A model generated the notes under the pieces. It was given only the letters and a program-made list of their open reading frames with translations. It did no database searches and was not told the DNA's origin. A DNA stretch of 64,000 nt from Fibrobacterota bacterium (GTDB lineage: Bacteria > Fibrobacterota > Chitinivibrionia > Chitinivibrionales > Chitinispirillaceae): contig JAEZKP010000043.1 in assembly GCA_023436145.1 (NCBI GenBank), positions 1 to 64,000 on the forward strand, given 5' to 3'. The position numbers and the translations under genes were made by a program. Position 1 is the stretch's first letter, and each line of letters begins with the position of its first letter. Shown piece by piece: positions 1-9,749 of this stretch.

Positions 1-157
1 TTCTGACATTACCAATCAGATAAGAATAACCGGCACTTATCTTAACATTACCAGCTTGAACCTCCAGTACCTCCTGAGGACTGGCAGTTCCAATTCCTAC
101 CTTTCCGTTGACTCCATCCTTTAAATACCCTTCCGTACCTAAATGCAAAGTAGACAT
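1..157 (-). CDS. N-terminal fragment of a tail-fibre-like surface protein (runs off window)
   Basis: An open frame starts at the ATG at 157 and runs off the left edge, giving 52 visible residues. The segment KVGIGTASPQEVLEV matches the VGIGTxxPxxxLxV repeat common in phage tail-fibre and bacterial cell-surface proteins that often end in an intramolecular chaperone. An AGGAAAGGG Shine-Dalgarno lies just upstream of the ATG. There is no signal peptide in the visible part. Only the first residues can be judged, so a specific role (adhesin, tail fibre or glycan-binding protein) cannot be decided. Confidence 0.6.
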   Translation of the reverse strand, partial: MSTLHLGTEGYLKDGVNGKVGIGTASPQEVLEVQAGNVKISAGYSYLIGNVR

Positions 158-345
158 GTGAAACCCTTTCCTGTTGAGTTTAAGGTTCTTTAACATTGAT
201 TCTATGATAGCTTCATTTTTTTGTCAATATACCAGGTGTAATTTATTTGTAGAAATAGCTGAGACCGGATGTGAGGTGCATACAAAACAAAGGTGATTCT
301 CAAAAGCAAGAGATTAGAAAACAACTGCTGCGGGTTTCAACAGAA

Positions 346-2028
346 CTACCAATTGACCGAACCAATCACAGACCCTTCTTCTTCAGCTCTGTCCAGTTCA
401 TAGAACACTGCAGCCAGATCTTTTCTGCCCAGTCTAGTCCACAAAGATTCCAGCAACACTCTATCTGGAGCACCCCTGGAAACGATAGTCGCAGTACTGT
501 CAATACAAATAACCTCTGTGGAAAGATGATTATGGAACTGCCTTACCAAACTGCCTTTCCAACCCATATTTTCTTCTATTACCGGAAAAGCAGTGTAATA
601 AGGTCCGAATGTCTTTCGGTTAATACCGATTATGCGTATGCTACTTATTCTTTCTTTGAGAATTCTTATAAAAGTTCCCAGTTCAGATGTTTCCATGCAT
701 TGCTGCGAGTTACCCTCAAAGAAACAGAGTACAACCAGTGAATGGCCGGAAATCTCGTTATACAGAGACAATGGCTGGGCATATATACCTTTAAAATCAT
801 TTGCCCAGTCTCCTATTGACGCACCATACTTTACAATGGAATCCATGGTAGTTTTCGAGTAAAAAAGAACTGAACCATCCGGGGCAATGCTGTCGATCTG
901 ATAATGGATACTGCCAAAACCGATACCAGAAGCAGCTGTTTCCACAATCTCTTTATCCCCTGCTTTGCTTGAGAAGCGGTTGTCAGAATTTCTGTCAATA
1001 CCAAACTGTACATTTTGCAGATCACTATACCTTGATAGAAGCCGGTCCCATAACACCAACCTAAGCCTCTGCCCCTGGATCTCAACCATCGTTTTCAATG
1101 CATCCCCGCGCCGATAATGCAGAAGTGTGTTTTTATGATGAAACCCTTCCAGTTGAAGATCAATAACCATTTTCTCTTTACACACAATCAAAGTATCTTT
1201 CATGAAACATTGCCGGATATCACATTCTGCATCCTCTTCTTTATTACTGCTATAAAGAAGATCCCAGGGTTTGTACAGATCGTCCTCAAGATTATTATTT
1301 TGGTTCCGGTCAATAACCAGCCACACTTTCCCTTTTTGGTAAGCTGTATCTGCTTTTTGCACAGGTATTCTATCTGTCACTGCAAAAAGAACCCTCTGCT
1401 TACCAATATCCAATGAACCATATTTCACAGTTTTCCATTGCTGCAGTGATTTTTGCAGCCCTGCCGGCACTGATGCATAAAGTGCTATCTTCTGGAAAGG
1501 CGCATACTCAAACGCCTCTTCAACTGCTATCTTTTTTCTGTATTCTGTAATTATTTGTTTCTGATTATCATTTGAAGGATCAAGTACTATCGTGTCCGGT
1601 CCATCAGTTTTACGAAAATGGCAAAACCTGTAACGCTGGAATTTATATAAAACTGTATCTGTATACCCATTATAGAAAACCTGGAGCTCATAGGAGAAAG
1701 GCATATTGTACAGTGCAAAAGAACCAAAATCATTGAACAGAATAAATTTACCTGTACTATCAGTAAACGTTCTGTAAATCAGGTTATAATTAGCATTGTC
1801 TTTAAGAGTAACCGATACAGAATCAATTCCGTTGCCAGATTTATCTACTATCCAGGCATACAGTTCTGAGTGGTAATCTGGACAAATATCGTTTAATCTG
1901 GTACGATTCCAGGTTTTTGAAAATACTGCCAGACTTATAATCAGCACCGGTATTAAAAAAACAGATACTGCACCAATCATAATAACCAGCTTAATCCTGG
2001 GAAGATCTGGCCTGTTTATCTGAAACAT
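346..2028 (-). CDS. Membrane-anchored protein with carboxypeptidase-regulatory-like and degenerate thioredoxin-like domains
   Basis: 560 aa. A short basic N-terminus is followed by one membrane segment (about residues 12-36), then an Ig-like module of the carboxypeptidase-regulatory type (about 50-125, with DSTGKFILF). The middle is unassigned, and contains DRNQNNNLEDD and DRNSDNRF, stretches that resemble calcium-binding loops. The last 170 residues look like an AhpC/TlpA thioredoxin fold: they start IGDWANDFKG and have a hydrophobic strand LVVLCFF where the active site is expected. The CxxC is replaced by NSQQC, so only the second cysteine position is kept. The protein is probably extracytoplasmic. 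AAGGAATG precedes the ATG. The thioredoxin assignment is inferred from pattern; the membrane anchor is clear. Confidence 0.7.
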   Translation of the reverse strand: MFQINRPDLPRIKLVIMIGAVSVFLIPVLIISLAVFSKTWNRTRLNDICPDYHSELYAWIVDKSGNGIDSVSVTLKDNANYNLIYRTFTDSTGKFILFNDFGSFALYNMPFSYELQVFYNGYTDTVLYKFQRYRFCHFRKTDGPDTIVLDPSNDNQKQIITEYRKKIAVEEAFEYAPFQKIALYASVPAGLQKSLQQWKTVKYGSLDIGKQRVLFAVTDRIPVQKADTAYQKGKVWLVIDRNQNNNLEDDLYKPWDLLYSSNKEEDAECDIRQCFMKDTLIVCKEKMVIDLQLEGFHHKNTLLHYRRGDALKTMVEIQGQRLRLVLWDRLLSRYSDLQNVQFGIDRNSDNRFSSKAGDKEIVETAASGIGFGSIHYQIDSIAPDGSVLFYSKTTMDSIVKYGASIGDWANDFKGIYAQPLSLYNEISGHSLVVLCFFEGNSQQCMETSELGTFIRILKERISSIRIIGINRKTFGPYYTAFPVIEENMGWKGSLVRQFHNHLSTEVICIDSTATIVSRGAPDRVLLESLWTRLGRKDLAAVFYELDRAEEEGSVIGSVNW

Positions 2029-2187
2029 TCAACATTCCTTTTTCTGGATGAAGTTTACCTGTCATTTAAACGCCTCAAAGAAAAAAATAGTTACATATAC
2101 CGGCTTAGTATTTGAGTAACACATTGAAATTTTAGTATATTTTTATTTATCATCCAAATCAGTACTATTTGAAATAAAGAGGAATAT

Positions 2188-2520
2188 ATGTCAGATTCTT
2201 TTGCAAAATCGATTTTTCCAAAACAATATGCCAAAATTGAAAAAGCCAGACAATCGGTTATGAACCGCCCCTTGCGCATGAAAGAGATCAACACATTAAT
2301 GGCTATCAGGTTTAATGGTTGCCCAGCCTTTGAATCAGTCGAACAGTTTTTCTCAGATGAGTATAAGAAAGCCCTCGAGCAGAACTTAAGTACTACTGAG
2401 CTGGAAAAACTGGAGAAATTCCGCCCTGCAACAGCAAGTGAAGCAAATATCCTCTTTAATGATCTACACATGCGTGAAGAGAAGGAAGAGTATACAGGCG
2501 CTGGTGCTCAATCTGATTGA
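2188..2520 (+). CDS. Conserved-looking small hypothetical protein
   Basis: 110 aa, highly charged and mostly helical by composition, without signal peptide or membrane segment, so probably cytoplasmic. A good Shine-Dalgarno (AAGAGGAATAT) sits just upstream of the ATG, which supports translation although no family is recognised. Its 3' end overlaps the convergent glycosyltransferase gene by 13 bp. The only other ORF here, on the opposite strand, lacks such a start signal. Function unknown. Confidence 0.7.
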   Translation: MSDSFAKSIFPKQYAKIEKARQSVMNRPLRMKEINTLMAIRFNGCPAFESVEQFFSDEYKKALEQNLSTTELEKLEKFRPATASEANILFNDLHMREEKEEYTGAGAQSD

Positions 2521-3734
2521 TGATCACAAGCTGCAATTTTCTTTGTTACATTCTGATACACTTCCAGGGCTCTGCCACATATTTTTTCCGGGTTGAAATT
2601 GTCTGAAATATGCTGGTGAGCTTTTCTGGCCAGATTCACTGTCGCATTGGCATTCTCCAGTAACCATCTCATCTTATCTGCAAGCGAAACCGGGTCATTG
2701 CACCTGAAGAGAATACCATTACTGCCATCCTGAATTATCTCCGGGAACCCTCCACAGTCTGAAGCACACACAACAGTCGATGCAGCCATCGCCTCAAGGC
2801 AGCTGTAAGGATGGTTCTCCCAAAGAGAGGGAAAAAAAGCAACAGAGCTGCTTTTCAGAAATTGATGAATTCCGGATTGATCAACGCCACCGATAACATG
2901 GATTTTATCATTGAGATTGAATTCAGAGATCAAATCACTAATATGGTTTTCATAGGACTTTCCATCAGGCATAGTACCAAATGCCCGTCCGATCAGGTAT
3001 AAATGGGGTGGACTATGAGTTTTACAAATCATATGATAGGATTTTATTAACACATGAACCCCTTTTCTATACTCCAGCCTTCCGGTATAAATCCAATGCG
3101 AACCGTTTTTATTTGATGTAAATCGATTTGCAGGTAAGGGATTGGGATAAACAACTGATGCTCCGATCTGCCACTGTTTGCAAAGCATTTCAGCCATTGC
3201 ACTACTGGGGGATGTAATCGCGGTTGCATGTTTGATGGCCCGCAGTTCCATAAATTTTTGTAACCAGCAATCAAGCGGATGCTCTTTTAACCGGTTTAAC
3301 CGACACACAACTGTCCAGGGCGTGTGAAGCCTGACCACCAGAGGAAGTTTTTTAAAACTTAAATAATATCCTTCAGCACCACAATCCGGATACTCAATTA
3401 CATCTATTTTAGTGTTCATACTTAACCTGAGATATTCATCATTAACTGTGGCTGCCCAGGAAAGCCGGTTAAGTGATTGCGATATTGTCTTATATGCCAA
3501 TTGTCTCCATAGAAACCAGATACGACCGGCTGGCAATGGATAAGGTTTGCAATATACCCGGTGAACATTAACTCCATTCTCAACCGCATGAATTTCTTTG
3601 TGAAGTGCCCGGCAAATTACATGCACCTGATGCCCCATGGAAGCCATTGACTCAGCCATGTACCTGGTATAGGTGGCAATCCCTCCAAAACCGGTTTCTT
3701 CAGGATACTCACTGGAAATATATAGTACTTTCAT
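2508..3734 (-). CDS. Glycosyltransferase family 4 (GT-B fold)
   Basis: A 408-aa retaining GT-B glycosyltransferase. The N-terminus MKVLYISSEYPEETGFGGIA has the Rossmann strand and the GG acceptor-side loop typical of GT4. The C-terminal half carries WIYTGRLEYRKGVHVLI and the donor-binding segment LWENHPYSCLEAMAA, with the E(x7)E-type glutamates, followed by ASDCGGFPEII. A longer reading frame with a TTG start exists, but the ATG at 3734 forms an ATGA overlap with the stop of the upstream phosphatase gene, which favours this start and implies translational coupling. It probably transfers a sugar from a nucleotide donor during envelope polysaccharide or glycolipid synthesis. The acceptor is unknown. 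Confidence 0.92.
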   Translation of the reverse strand: MKVLYISSEYPEETGFGGIATYTRYMAESMASMGHQVHVICRALHKEIHAVENGVNVHRVYCKPYPLPAGRIWFLWRQLAYKTISQSLNRLSWAATVNDEYLRLSMNTKIDVIEYPDCGAEGYYLSFKKLPLVVRLHTPWTVVCRLNRLKEHPLDCWLQKFMELRAIKHATAITSPSSAMAEMLCKQWQIGASVVYPNPLPANRFTSNKNGSHWIYTGRLEYRKGVHVLIKSYHMICKTHSPPHLYLIGRAFGTMPDGKSYENHISDLISEFNLNDKIHVIGGVDQSGIHQFLKSSSVAFFPSLWENHPYSCLEAMAASTVVCASDCGGFPEIIQDGSNGILFRCNDPVSLADKMRWLLENANATVNLARKAHQHISDNFNPEKICGRALEVYQNVTKKIAACDHQSD

Positions 3735-4399
3735 CCTGTAATCTCTTTGTTTTTGCAAAGCTCAGCAAAAGAAACATCACTGAGAGAATCAAAAACATAA
3801 TGGGCATTACTGAGATCCAGATCTCTTGTAAGACTGCATCCAACTGCAATGCAATTTAATCCTGCAGATTTTGCAGAGATAATACCCAGTGGTGAATCTT
3901 CAACTGCAAACGAATACTGCGGCACGCAATTAAGCATTATTAAAGCAGTTCTGTACGGTTCCGGATCAGGTTTGTGTCTGACTGTATCATCTCTGCAAAC
4001 GGTAACAGAAAAATATTTCATTAAACCCCTCTTCCTTAGATGCCCTTCTACCCATGCTCTGGATGAACTGGATGCCACCGCTAATTGACCTCCACTATTG
4101 CAAACCTCCTCCAGCCTCTCGATTACTCCAGGTAGAATCGGAAGAGCATCAGCCATTTCCATCTCCAGTTTTTTATGTCCGGATTTTAATCTATCATGAT
4201 CCAGTTTTTCACCTGTGAGTTTTTCCAGATAGTCGAAAGGATCTATCGCATAAGCAGCACGACCAACACTCTCCATCCAAACCTGTAGAGGAAGAATCTG
4301 GCCATGTAGAGCGAAAATCTCCTGCATGGCTTCATATCGTGCCTTTTCAGTATCGATTATTACCCCGTCAAAATCAAACACCACTGCCTGAAGTCTCAT
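3731..4399 (-). CDS. HAD-superfamily hydrolase, beta-phosphoglucomutase/phosphatase-like
   Basis: 222 aa, the usual size for subclass IA HAD enzymes. Motif I is VVFDFDGVIIDT (nucleophile and acid/base aspartates). Motif II is the serine in VASSSSRAWV. The motif III lysine is in RHKPDPEPY, and motif IV is AVEDSPLGI. The alpha-helical cap lies between motifs I and II. It probably acts on a sugar phosphate or nucleotide phosphate in the cytoplasm. A TTG nine bases upstream abuts the previous stop, but the ATG at 4399 is preferred. The gene lies between the transglutaminase-like gene and GT4 with almost no spacing, so it is co-transcribed; a link to sugar metabolism is inferred from that. Confidence 0.9.
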   Translation of the reverse strand: MRLQAVVFDFDGVIIDTEKARYEAMQEIFALHGQILPLQVWMESVGRAAYAIDPFDYLEKLTGEKLDHDRLKSGHKKLEMEMADALPILPGVIERLEEVCNSGGQLAVASSSSRAWVEGHLRKRGLMKYFSVTVCRDDTVRHKPDPEPYRTALIMLNCVPQYSFAVEDSPLGIISAKSAGLNCIAVGCSLTRDLDLSNAHYVFDSLSDVSFAELCKNKEITG

Positions 4400-4408
4400 A
4401 TTTCTCAA

Positions 4409-7400
4409 TTATTTCCGTTTGAAAATCAGTTTTACATCATCAGACTTTGCAACCTGCATCAGAGCATTCTGCTCCGGGGCAAATTCATCCTTATCAAATA
4501 TTCGATTGTAGTTACATATAAGGTTTCTATTTATGCGAATTCTACCCTTTTCGATGGTGAACTTAAGCCAATATTCCATATTTCCGGTTTTTATAGTAAC
4601 ATCCTGAGGCTTGTCCATCAGACTCCAGTTATGGGGAATAATGAGTTCCATTTCGGTTTCCAGCTTTACTATCCCTGCAAAGGATAAGGATAAATCCACC
4701 GGATTTTTCCGGTTCTGCTCCACCGGATAATATTCTGAACCCAGAACATCAGGCAACTTTAAACTATAAATAATAGTGGAACCATTGACATTAGCTGCAT
4801 TCCTGGCGGTCATGGAATAACCGAATCCGATAGAATCAACAACACTGTCCAGGTTATCAAACCACAGAGAATCTATAGAGACATCCGGATATTCAGTACT
4901 GATTGCCCTATGCAGATCTGTTTTCCTTTGATTATCATTCTGAAAACGATATATGGTTCTTATCTGTGAGGCAAACGTGCCCCGACGGGTCGTTTTCATA
5001 GTCTGTTTCAGTGTTCCATTGCTGTCAAGCTCCATAGCCACAGAGCGGCGAATCATCCGGTTTTGTGGTGTATCTAACGGAAGAGTTGTAATTTCCCCGT
5101 TTCCTGGTTTTACCACCAGTGCCATTGCTCCCTGATCAGCTGAAGGAAGCCAGCCAAGAGACGTATTTCTATCGGTAAAATCAACATAAGTAGTTTTACC
5201 TGCGGTTTCAAACTGAAGAATGCAGTGATCAAAATTGGGACCTATAAAAGCATGTTCAGTAAAATGATGTATACCGGTATTTACCAGAACCAGCCAGGAT
5301 TTTATTCCTGCAATATCCAAAAGACACTTACCCAGAGATGCCATGTCTTTACAATCTCCAATACGGGTTGCCAGTACGTCTTTTGCTGCCTGAGGAACCC
5401 ATCCTGATTGCCTGAATGAAACAAAACTGTAATTAATGTTTCTGGTTATAAACTCATGTACTTTTGCAACCTTCTCGTATTCCCCTGTGATATTTTTAAA
5501 AAGCGAATCAGCAAGCGTTTTCAATTCAATAGTCTGATTCTGCTTATGACGGCTTAATTCATAATACCAATCACTTATCTGCCCCCAATCATTGAAGTTG
5601 GAATAAATTACTTTCGGATAGGAAGGGTAATCTGTAGGACAGAATGGCTCAGGATTTTCGGATGCGAATGGTTTTGTACTAAAAGCGGTAATCCTGTAAT
5701 CCTGATCTTCACTGATCTCGACATTGATGGAATCCCCAGCAACTTTATAAGGAATAGTGTCCTTTAATGGTGCAATAAGTCTTAATTGCGTGTTAAAAGA
5801 TGGGATCCCCTGGAAAAACTCCTGCTTCCCATATACTTTTCCTGCCATAATCCCCTCATAATAATCCTTCAAACTATATTCCAAAACTATATAGTCTCCA
5901 GGCTCCAGGGACTTAAATACCACATAATTATTTTGAATATCCGCAGTGACTTCAGACCCATCAGATTTACGACTAATAGCCCGTTCAATACTTATTTGCT
6001 GATAAGTGGGATTGAAGGGAATCTGATACTCTTTCCATAAGTCAATTTGAACCTGATTAGGAAGGTGCATCACAAAAAACACCCTGCTCGCAGAGCATCG
6101 ACTAGGATAAAGATAAACATCTTCTATACATGAGATTAATGCTGCTTTCTCCGGTACAGTTTTGAGCCATGGAGCAGATGCGGTTATTATAGAGTCAACA
6201 TCAGGAAGAGGAGTCAACTGCTCAAAACTTTTCTGATTTTTAAGACCACGGATACTCTCCCAGGCAGTAAAGTCATCCGAAGTGTACTTTACTGTTTTCA
6301 TAAAAACCTGTATAGCATCATCTTTTCTGCCCAGCGATGCCAGTATATTACCTTTGAGATTTAGAGCAAGAGAACTGGCGGGCATTATTTTGAGACATTT
6401 ATCGACCCATGAAAGCGCTTCAGAATAATTTTTCTGATTATAATAAAAATTACTCAACTGTAAATAAGCTGAGGGCTGGGATGGGTTATATCGGGTTGCG
6501 TCCAGAAATGTCTCTACACCTTTTTTAATATTCCCCTGTTTTATTTCCAGCTGTGCTATTTGAGTAAATATATCGCTGGCAAGCCGATGATCAGAAGAAT
6601 AATCCATCAATAATCTGGAAGCCTTCTGTAAATTACCCTGAGAGGCATAGAAACTTATCAAAAGATTCATCACTTCAGGACTATCATTGTAATGCGCTTC
6701 AAGTTCTGCTATACGATTGAGAATCTCTGAACTGTTTTTCTGCTGAATAGCAGCAGTGAGATAGGCTATAACTGACTGTGCGGTTCTTTTAAACTCCTCT
6801 GGCGAACTGTTCAGAAAATCAGTTATGGACCGGGGGTTGCCCTTTGCCATATTCATTCTTAATTGTCTTTCCCAGGCAGTCCGGTTCAAATTACACAGAT
6901 CAAAAGCTTTCTTCATTGCAATCTCATAGTCAGTATTTTTCTTGGCTCTGATCAGAGATTCTGCAAGCATAGAATAAAGTATTGAACTATTAGGATATTT
7001 TTTAAGATACTGTTGCATCAGCATCTGAGCTTCGTTGGTACGCTCATAGACATTAAAAAGGGTAACCAGAGAGAACAACGCATCAAAACCGGTACTGTCT
7101 TTATTTAGTGAACCACTAAGAACAGCACTGATAGAATCAAGCACTGGTGAAGGCGTCAGATTTTTGAACTCTGTTGAATCAACTTTGTAGGATGCTATTT
7201 TGGAATGATTCTGAACATTGGTCAGGGGGTTGAAGGATCTGTCAAGAAACCGCAGCATAAAATTGGAATAACCGGAAGGAGAGCTTCCAGGGTAAACCGT
7301 TTCATGGCCGATCTTAACCAGAAGATTGTTTTCACCCTTGTTCAGTTTTACTTTCTGCAGATATGAATCGATACCGGTATTTCTGAAAACGGAATCCAGA

Positions 7401-8188
7401 AGTACTGTGTTTCCATTAAGAAAAACTTCAAACGTCCCTGATGCTCCAAATGAGAGATACGCCTCCTGTGACAGCGGACTGGTAATTGTGCAGTTAAAGT
7501 AATAAACCGAATTCTCTTCTGTCCCGTAATTATTGACAAATATCCAGCCGTTGGGAGTGGAATTCTGCAGTGAATGCCATCTTACATAGTTGCCATTTTT
7601 GCCTTCATACTCCCTGCTATAATCTCTCTGAACCTCTGGTGGGTATGTTTTGGAAAAACCACAGTTGGATACATTTTCAAAAGGACCGATAACCTGCCAG
7701 TCAGTAATCACCCCCATTTTTCTACACATCTTTTGAGCTTTCTTCAGCTCCCCCTCATTGAGATATCTTTGTAAAAGTGCATCCTGATACCAGCCATTAA
7801 ACAGCCCGCTGGAGTTGGCAAGTTTCAGAAGGATCTCATCGCGCTTCTTGCCATTTGAATTTTTCCGGCTGTTTTCTGAAAAGTAAAAGTCCGGTCTGGC
7901 TGAGAACATCAACAGATCCTTATCGCTGCTATATGCATCGATGAAACAGAGCGAAGAGACATTGCTGTTTCCCAGAAACGATTCTACTACACCTAGTCCA
8001 CGGTAAGCCTGAGCAGCTATTGAGGAATTCTTATCACCTGTAGCCTGGCGAAAAATCATCCGTGCCTTCAGGGGCTGGTTATTCAGAAGTAACATCCAGG
8101 CGCTGTCAAGCAGTTGCTCTTGCGACCCACAAGCACCGGATATAAGCGTAAATGTTAATGTTAAAGTAAGAATCCATTTAAAAATCAC
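4409..8188 (-). CDS. Exported TPR / DUF3857 / transglutaminase-like protein
   Basis: 1259 aa with a GTG start preceded by AAGGAGAGAACT. The N-terminus is a signal peptide (residues 1-20), possibly a lipoprotein as a Cys follows SGA, although the lipobox is poor. TPR-type helices occupy about 25-130 and 350-640. Between them (about 160-320) is a beta-sandwich resembling glycosidase accessory modules (FGASGTFEVFLNGN). DUF3857 follows (about 690-840), then a transglutaminase-like papain fold with a complete triad: Cys near 945 in RIGDCKDMASL, His near 987 in FDHCILQF, Asp near 1002 in VDFTDRN. DUF3857-transglutaminase proteins are widespread in Bacteroidota-type genomes, but their substrates are poorly known. 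Protein cross-linking or cleavage at the envelope is inferred. Confidence 0.88.
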   Translation of the reverse strand: MIFKWILTLTLTFTLISGACGSQEQLLDSAWMLLLNNQPLKARMIFRQATGDKNSSIAAQAYRGLGVVESFLGNSNVSSLCFIDAYSSDKDLLMFSARPDFYFSENSRKNSNGKKRDEILLKLANSSGLFNGWYQDALLQRYLNEGELKKAQKMCRKMGVITDWQVIGPFENVSNCGFSKTYPPEVQRDYSREYEGKNGNYVRWHSLQNSTPNGWIFVNNYGTEENSVYYFNCTITSPLSQEAYLSFGASGTFEVFLNGNTVLLDSVFRNTGIDSYLQKVKLNKGENNLLVKIGHETVYPGSSPSGYSNFMLRFLDRSFNPLTNVQNHSKIASYKVDSTEFKNLTPSPVLDSISAVLSGSLNKDSTGFDALFSLVTLFNVYERTNEAQMLMQQYLKKYPNSSILYSMLAESLIRAKKNTDYEIAMKKAFDLCNLNRTAWERQLRMNMAKGNPRSITDFLNSSPEEFKRTAQSVIAYLTAAIQQKNSSEILNRIAELEAHYNDSPEVMNLLISFYASQGNLQKASRLLMDYSSDHRLASDIFTQIAQLEIKQGNIKKGVETFLDATRYNPSQPSAYLQLSNFYYNQKNYSEALSWVDKCLKIMPASSLALNLKGNILASLGRKDDAIQVFMKTVKYTSDDFTAWESIRGLKNQKSFEQLTPLPDVDSIITASAPWLKTVPEKAALISCIEDVYLYPSRCSASRVFFVMHLPNQVQIDLWKEYQIPFNPTYQQISIERAISRKSDGSEVTADIQNNYVVFKSLEPGDYIVLEYSLKDYYEGIMAGKVYGKQEFFQGIPSFNTQLRLIAPLKDTIPYKVAGDSINVEISEDQDYRITAFSTKPFASENPEPFCPTDYPSYPKVIYSNFNDWGQISDWYYELSRHKQNQTIELKTLADSLFKNITGEYEKVAKVHEFITRNINYSFVSFRQSGWVPQAAKDVLATRIGDCKDMASLGKCLLDIAGIKSWLVLVNTGIHHFTEHAFIGPNFDHCILQFETAGKTTYVDFTDRNTSLGWLPSADQGAMALVVKPGNGEITTLPLDTPQNRMIRRSVAMELDSNGTLKQTMKTTRRGTFASQIRTIYRFQNDNQRKTDLHRAISTEYPDVSIDSLWFDNLDSVVDSIGFGYSMTARNAANVNGSTIIYSLKLPDVLGSEYYPVEQNRKNPVDLSLSFAGIVKLETEMELIIPHNWSLMDKPQDVTIKTGNMEYWLKFTIEKGRIRINRNLICNYNRIFDKDEFAPEQNALMQVAKSDDVKLIFKRK

Positions 8189-8260
8189 AGTTCTCTCCTT
8201 TATTCTAATAACACTGAATCCTGAGTCAGTCTAAATGTATTGAAAAATAAGATGATCTTG

Positions 8261-9322
8261 TTATTGCACATTATTCTTCATCAGAAACTCCCTGATATGT
8301 TCCTTGGGGTCTCCTTTGGTTTTTTTAAGGGTCCTGATGTATTCCATCAGACTCTTCAGATCCCCAAGGTGCCTTTCGTAAACCTGTTCAAAAATACCTA
8401 GATCGAATGTGTAAGTCATCCAGACTGCAAGTGAAGCATTATTTATTTGCATCGATTCGATGTTGCGGTAATACGGGGTTTCAAATATGGTGTCATAATT
8501 GTTTTTTACAAAAGATCTGAAGGCATCTATAGTCTGCTGTTTTTTCTTTGATTTGACATCTGGTATTTCATCGCTTGTATATATGCAATCAAGGTCATTC
8601 ACCAGTTTTTTCATAATGGAACGATACGCCTGACGATCCCTGACAGCAGATATGGCATTTCGGTATTGATCGGAGTCCTCACCGTATTTCATCTTCACAA
8701 ACTTCAGCGCACCTTTGTTTCCGATAAAAGTAGCCAATTCCTCGTTAAATTGAGCCTGCCCCTTTAAATATATGGTAGCGTGTGTTTGTTCATGAATAAT
8801 AAGTGATGCCAGAGAAAATACCTTGTAATCTGCCATATAACTGTAGAGAGGATCAGAAAAAAAACCCAGTGTACTGAAAGCTTCCACCTCACTTATATCT
8901 ACATCGTAACCAGCAGTGGATAATTTCAATGCCTCCTGCCTGGCATCATCAATTTCGAAATATCCCTTATAAGGAATGCAACCGAGGATAGGAAAGCACC
9001 ATTTGTATTGCTCAAAACTCAATTTCTGTGCGGCTGAAACAAAAACTGCAATATAATCTTTGTTAACTTCCACCATTCGTGTATAATTACGGTTTTTCTC
9101 CAGTCCGACAGAATCTACAGCAAAAGCACGGATCTCCTGAACCAGCATCAGAAAGGATCGGATTTTTTCTTCTGTATCAGGATCTTTCAAAATACGATCA
9201 ACTGATCTGGCACTGGAATTATACCTGAAAAGATATATTCCCTGCTTTAAAAGATAGCAGCCAGTGAGAAATATCGGAATGGAAAAAATTAAAATTAAAT
9301 TTAGCAGTCTTCTATATTGCAA
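8261..9322 (-). CDS. Aminopeptidase-like zinc metallopeptidase lipoprotein (PF10023-type)
   Basis: 353 aa. A lipoprotein signal peptide ends in the lipobox FLTGC. The body matches the predicted aminopeptidase family (COG4324/PF10023): the zinc motif HEQTH near residue 178 is followed by YLKGQAQFNEELATFIG, whose NEE supplies the third ligand, and the upstream strand reads FSTLGFFSDPLYSYM. The start is TTG with AGAGGAACT upstream; no ATG precedes the signal peptide in frame. The gene lies 72 bp upstream of the transglutaminase-like gene on the same strand and may share its transcript. Periplasmic or outer-membrane peptide trimming is inferred from the family. Confidence 0.88.
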   Translation of the reverse strand: MQYRRLLNLILIFSIPIFLTGCYLLKQGIYLFRYNSSARSVDRILKDPDTEEKIRSFLMLVQEIRAFAVDSVGLEKNRNYTRMVEVNKDYIAVFVSAAQKLSFEQYKWCFPILGCIPYKGYFEIDDARQEALKLSTAGYDVDISEVEAFSTLGFFSDPLYSYMADYKVFSLASLIIHEQTHATIYLKGQAQFNEELATFIGNKGALKFVKMKYGEDSDQYRNAISAVRDRQAYRSIMKKLVNDLDCIYTSDEIPDVKSKKKQQTIDAFRSFVKNNYDTIFETPYYRNIESMQINNASLAVWMTYTFDLGIFEQVYERHLGDLKSLMEYIRTLKKTKGDPKEHIREFLMKNNVQ

Positions 9323-9492
9323 AGTTCCTCTTGAGGTTTTTGAGTGTTCCTCTTATTCGACACAAATTATAAGGCAAGTATACTCAAAACAATTTGTCTT
9401 GTTGCCGAAAACCACACATTAATGCTATACACATCGAATCGCGGATTATAGGATGAAAAATACTACATACCAGAGAAAAGAGGTATTATTAG

Positions 9493-9710
9493 ATTTAAGA
9501 AGTCAGATTTGAGATCTCAGATTTAAAGAACAGGATTTGAGATTTGCGATTTGAAGATTTGAGATTTCAGATTTGAAGATTTGAGATTTCAGATTTGAAG
9601 GATCAGGATTTGAGATTTGTGATTTGAAGATTTGAGATTTGAGATTTGAAGATTTGAGATTTGTGATTTGAAGATTTGAGGTCTCAGATTTGGAGGCAGG
9701 ATTTGGGATA
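9493..9710. repeat. Low-complexity tandem repeat of gatttga-type units
   Basis: About 220 bp between the peptidase gene and the TPR gene consist of degenerate 7-8 bp units: gatttga, gatttgaa, gatttcag, gatttgtg. Some units are arranged in longer near-identical blocks of about 30 bp, for example around 9555 and 9585. Read on the minus strand it gives Ser-Asn-Leu-Lys-Ser-Gln-Ile-like strings that keep a spurious frame open. A weaker copy lies at 28486-28640. The rest of the 9323-9749 gap shows no gene. Confidence 0.85.
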
Positions 9711-9749
9711 TGAGAATGCAAGGTCTTGAAATCGTGAGTTCGAAAGTCA

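Noticed and set aside
9493..9710. CRISPR array
   Set aside because: The units are 7-8 bp and contiguous, without unique spacers of constant length, and no cas genes are near.
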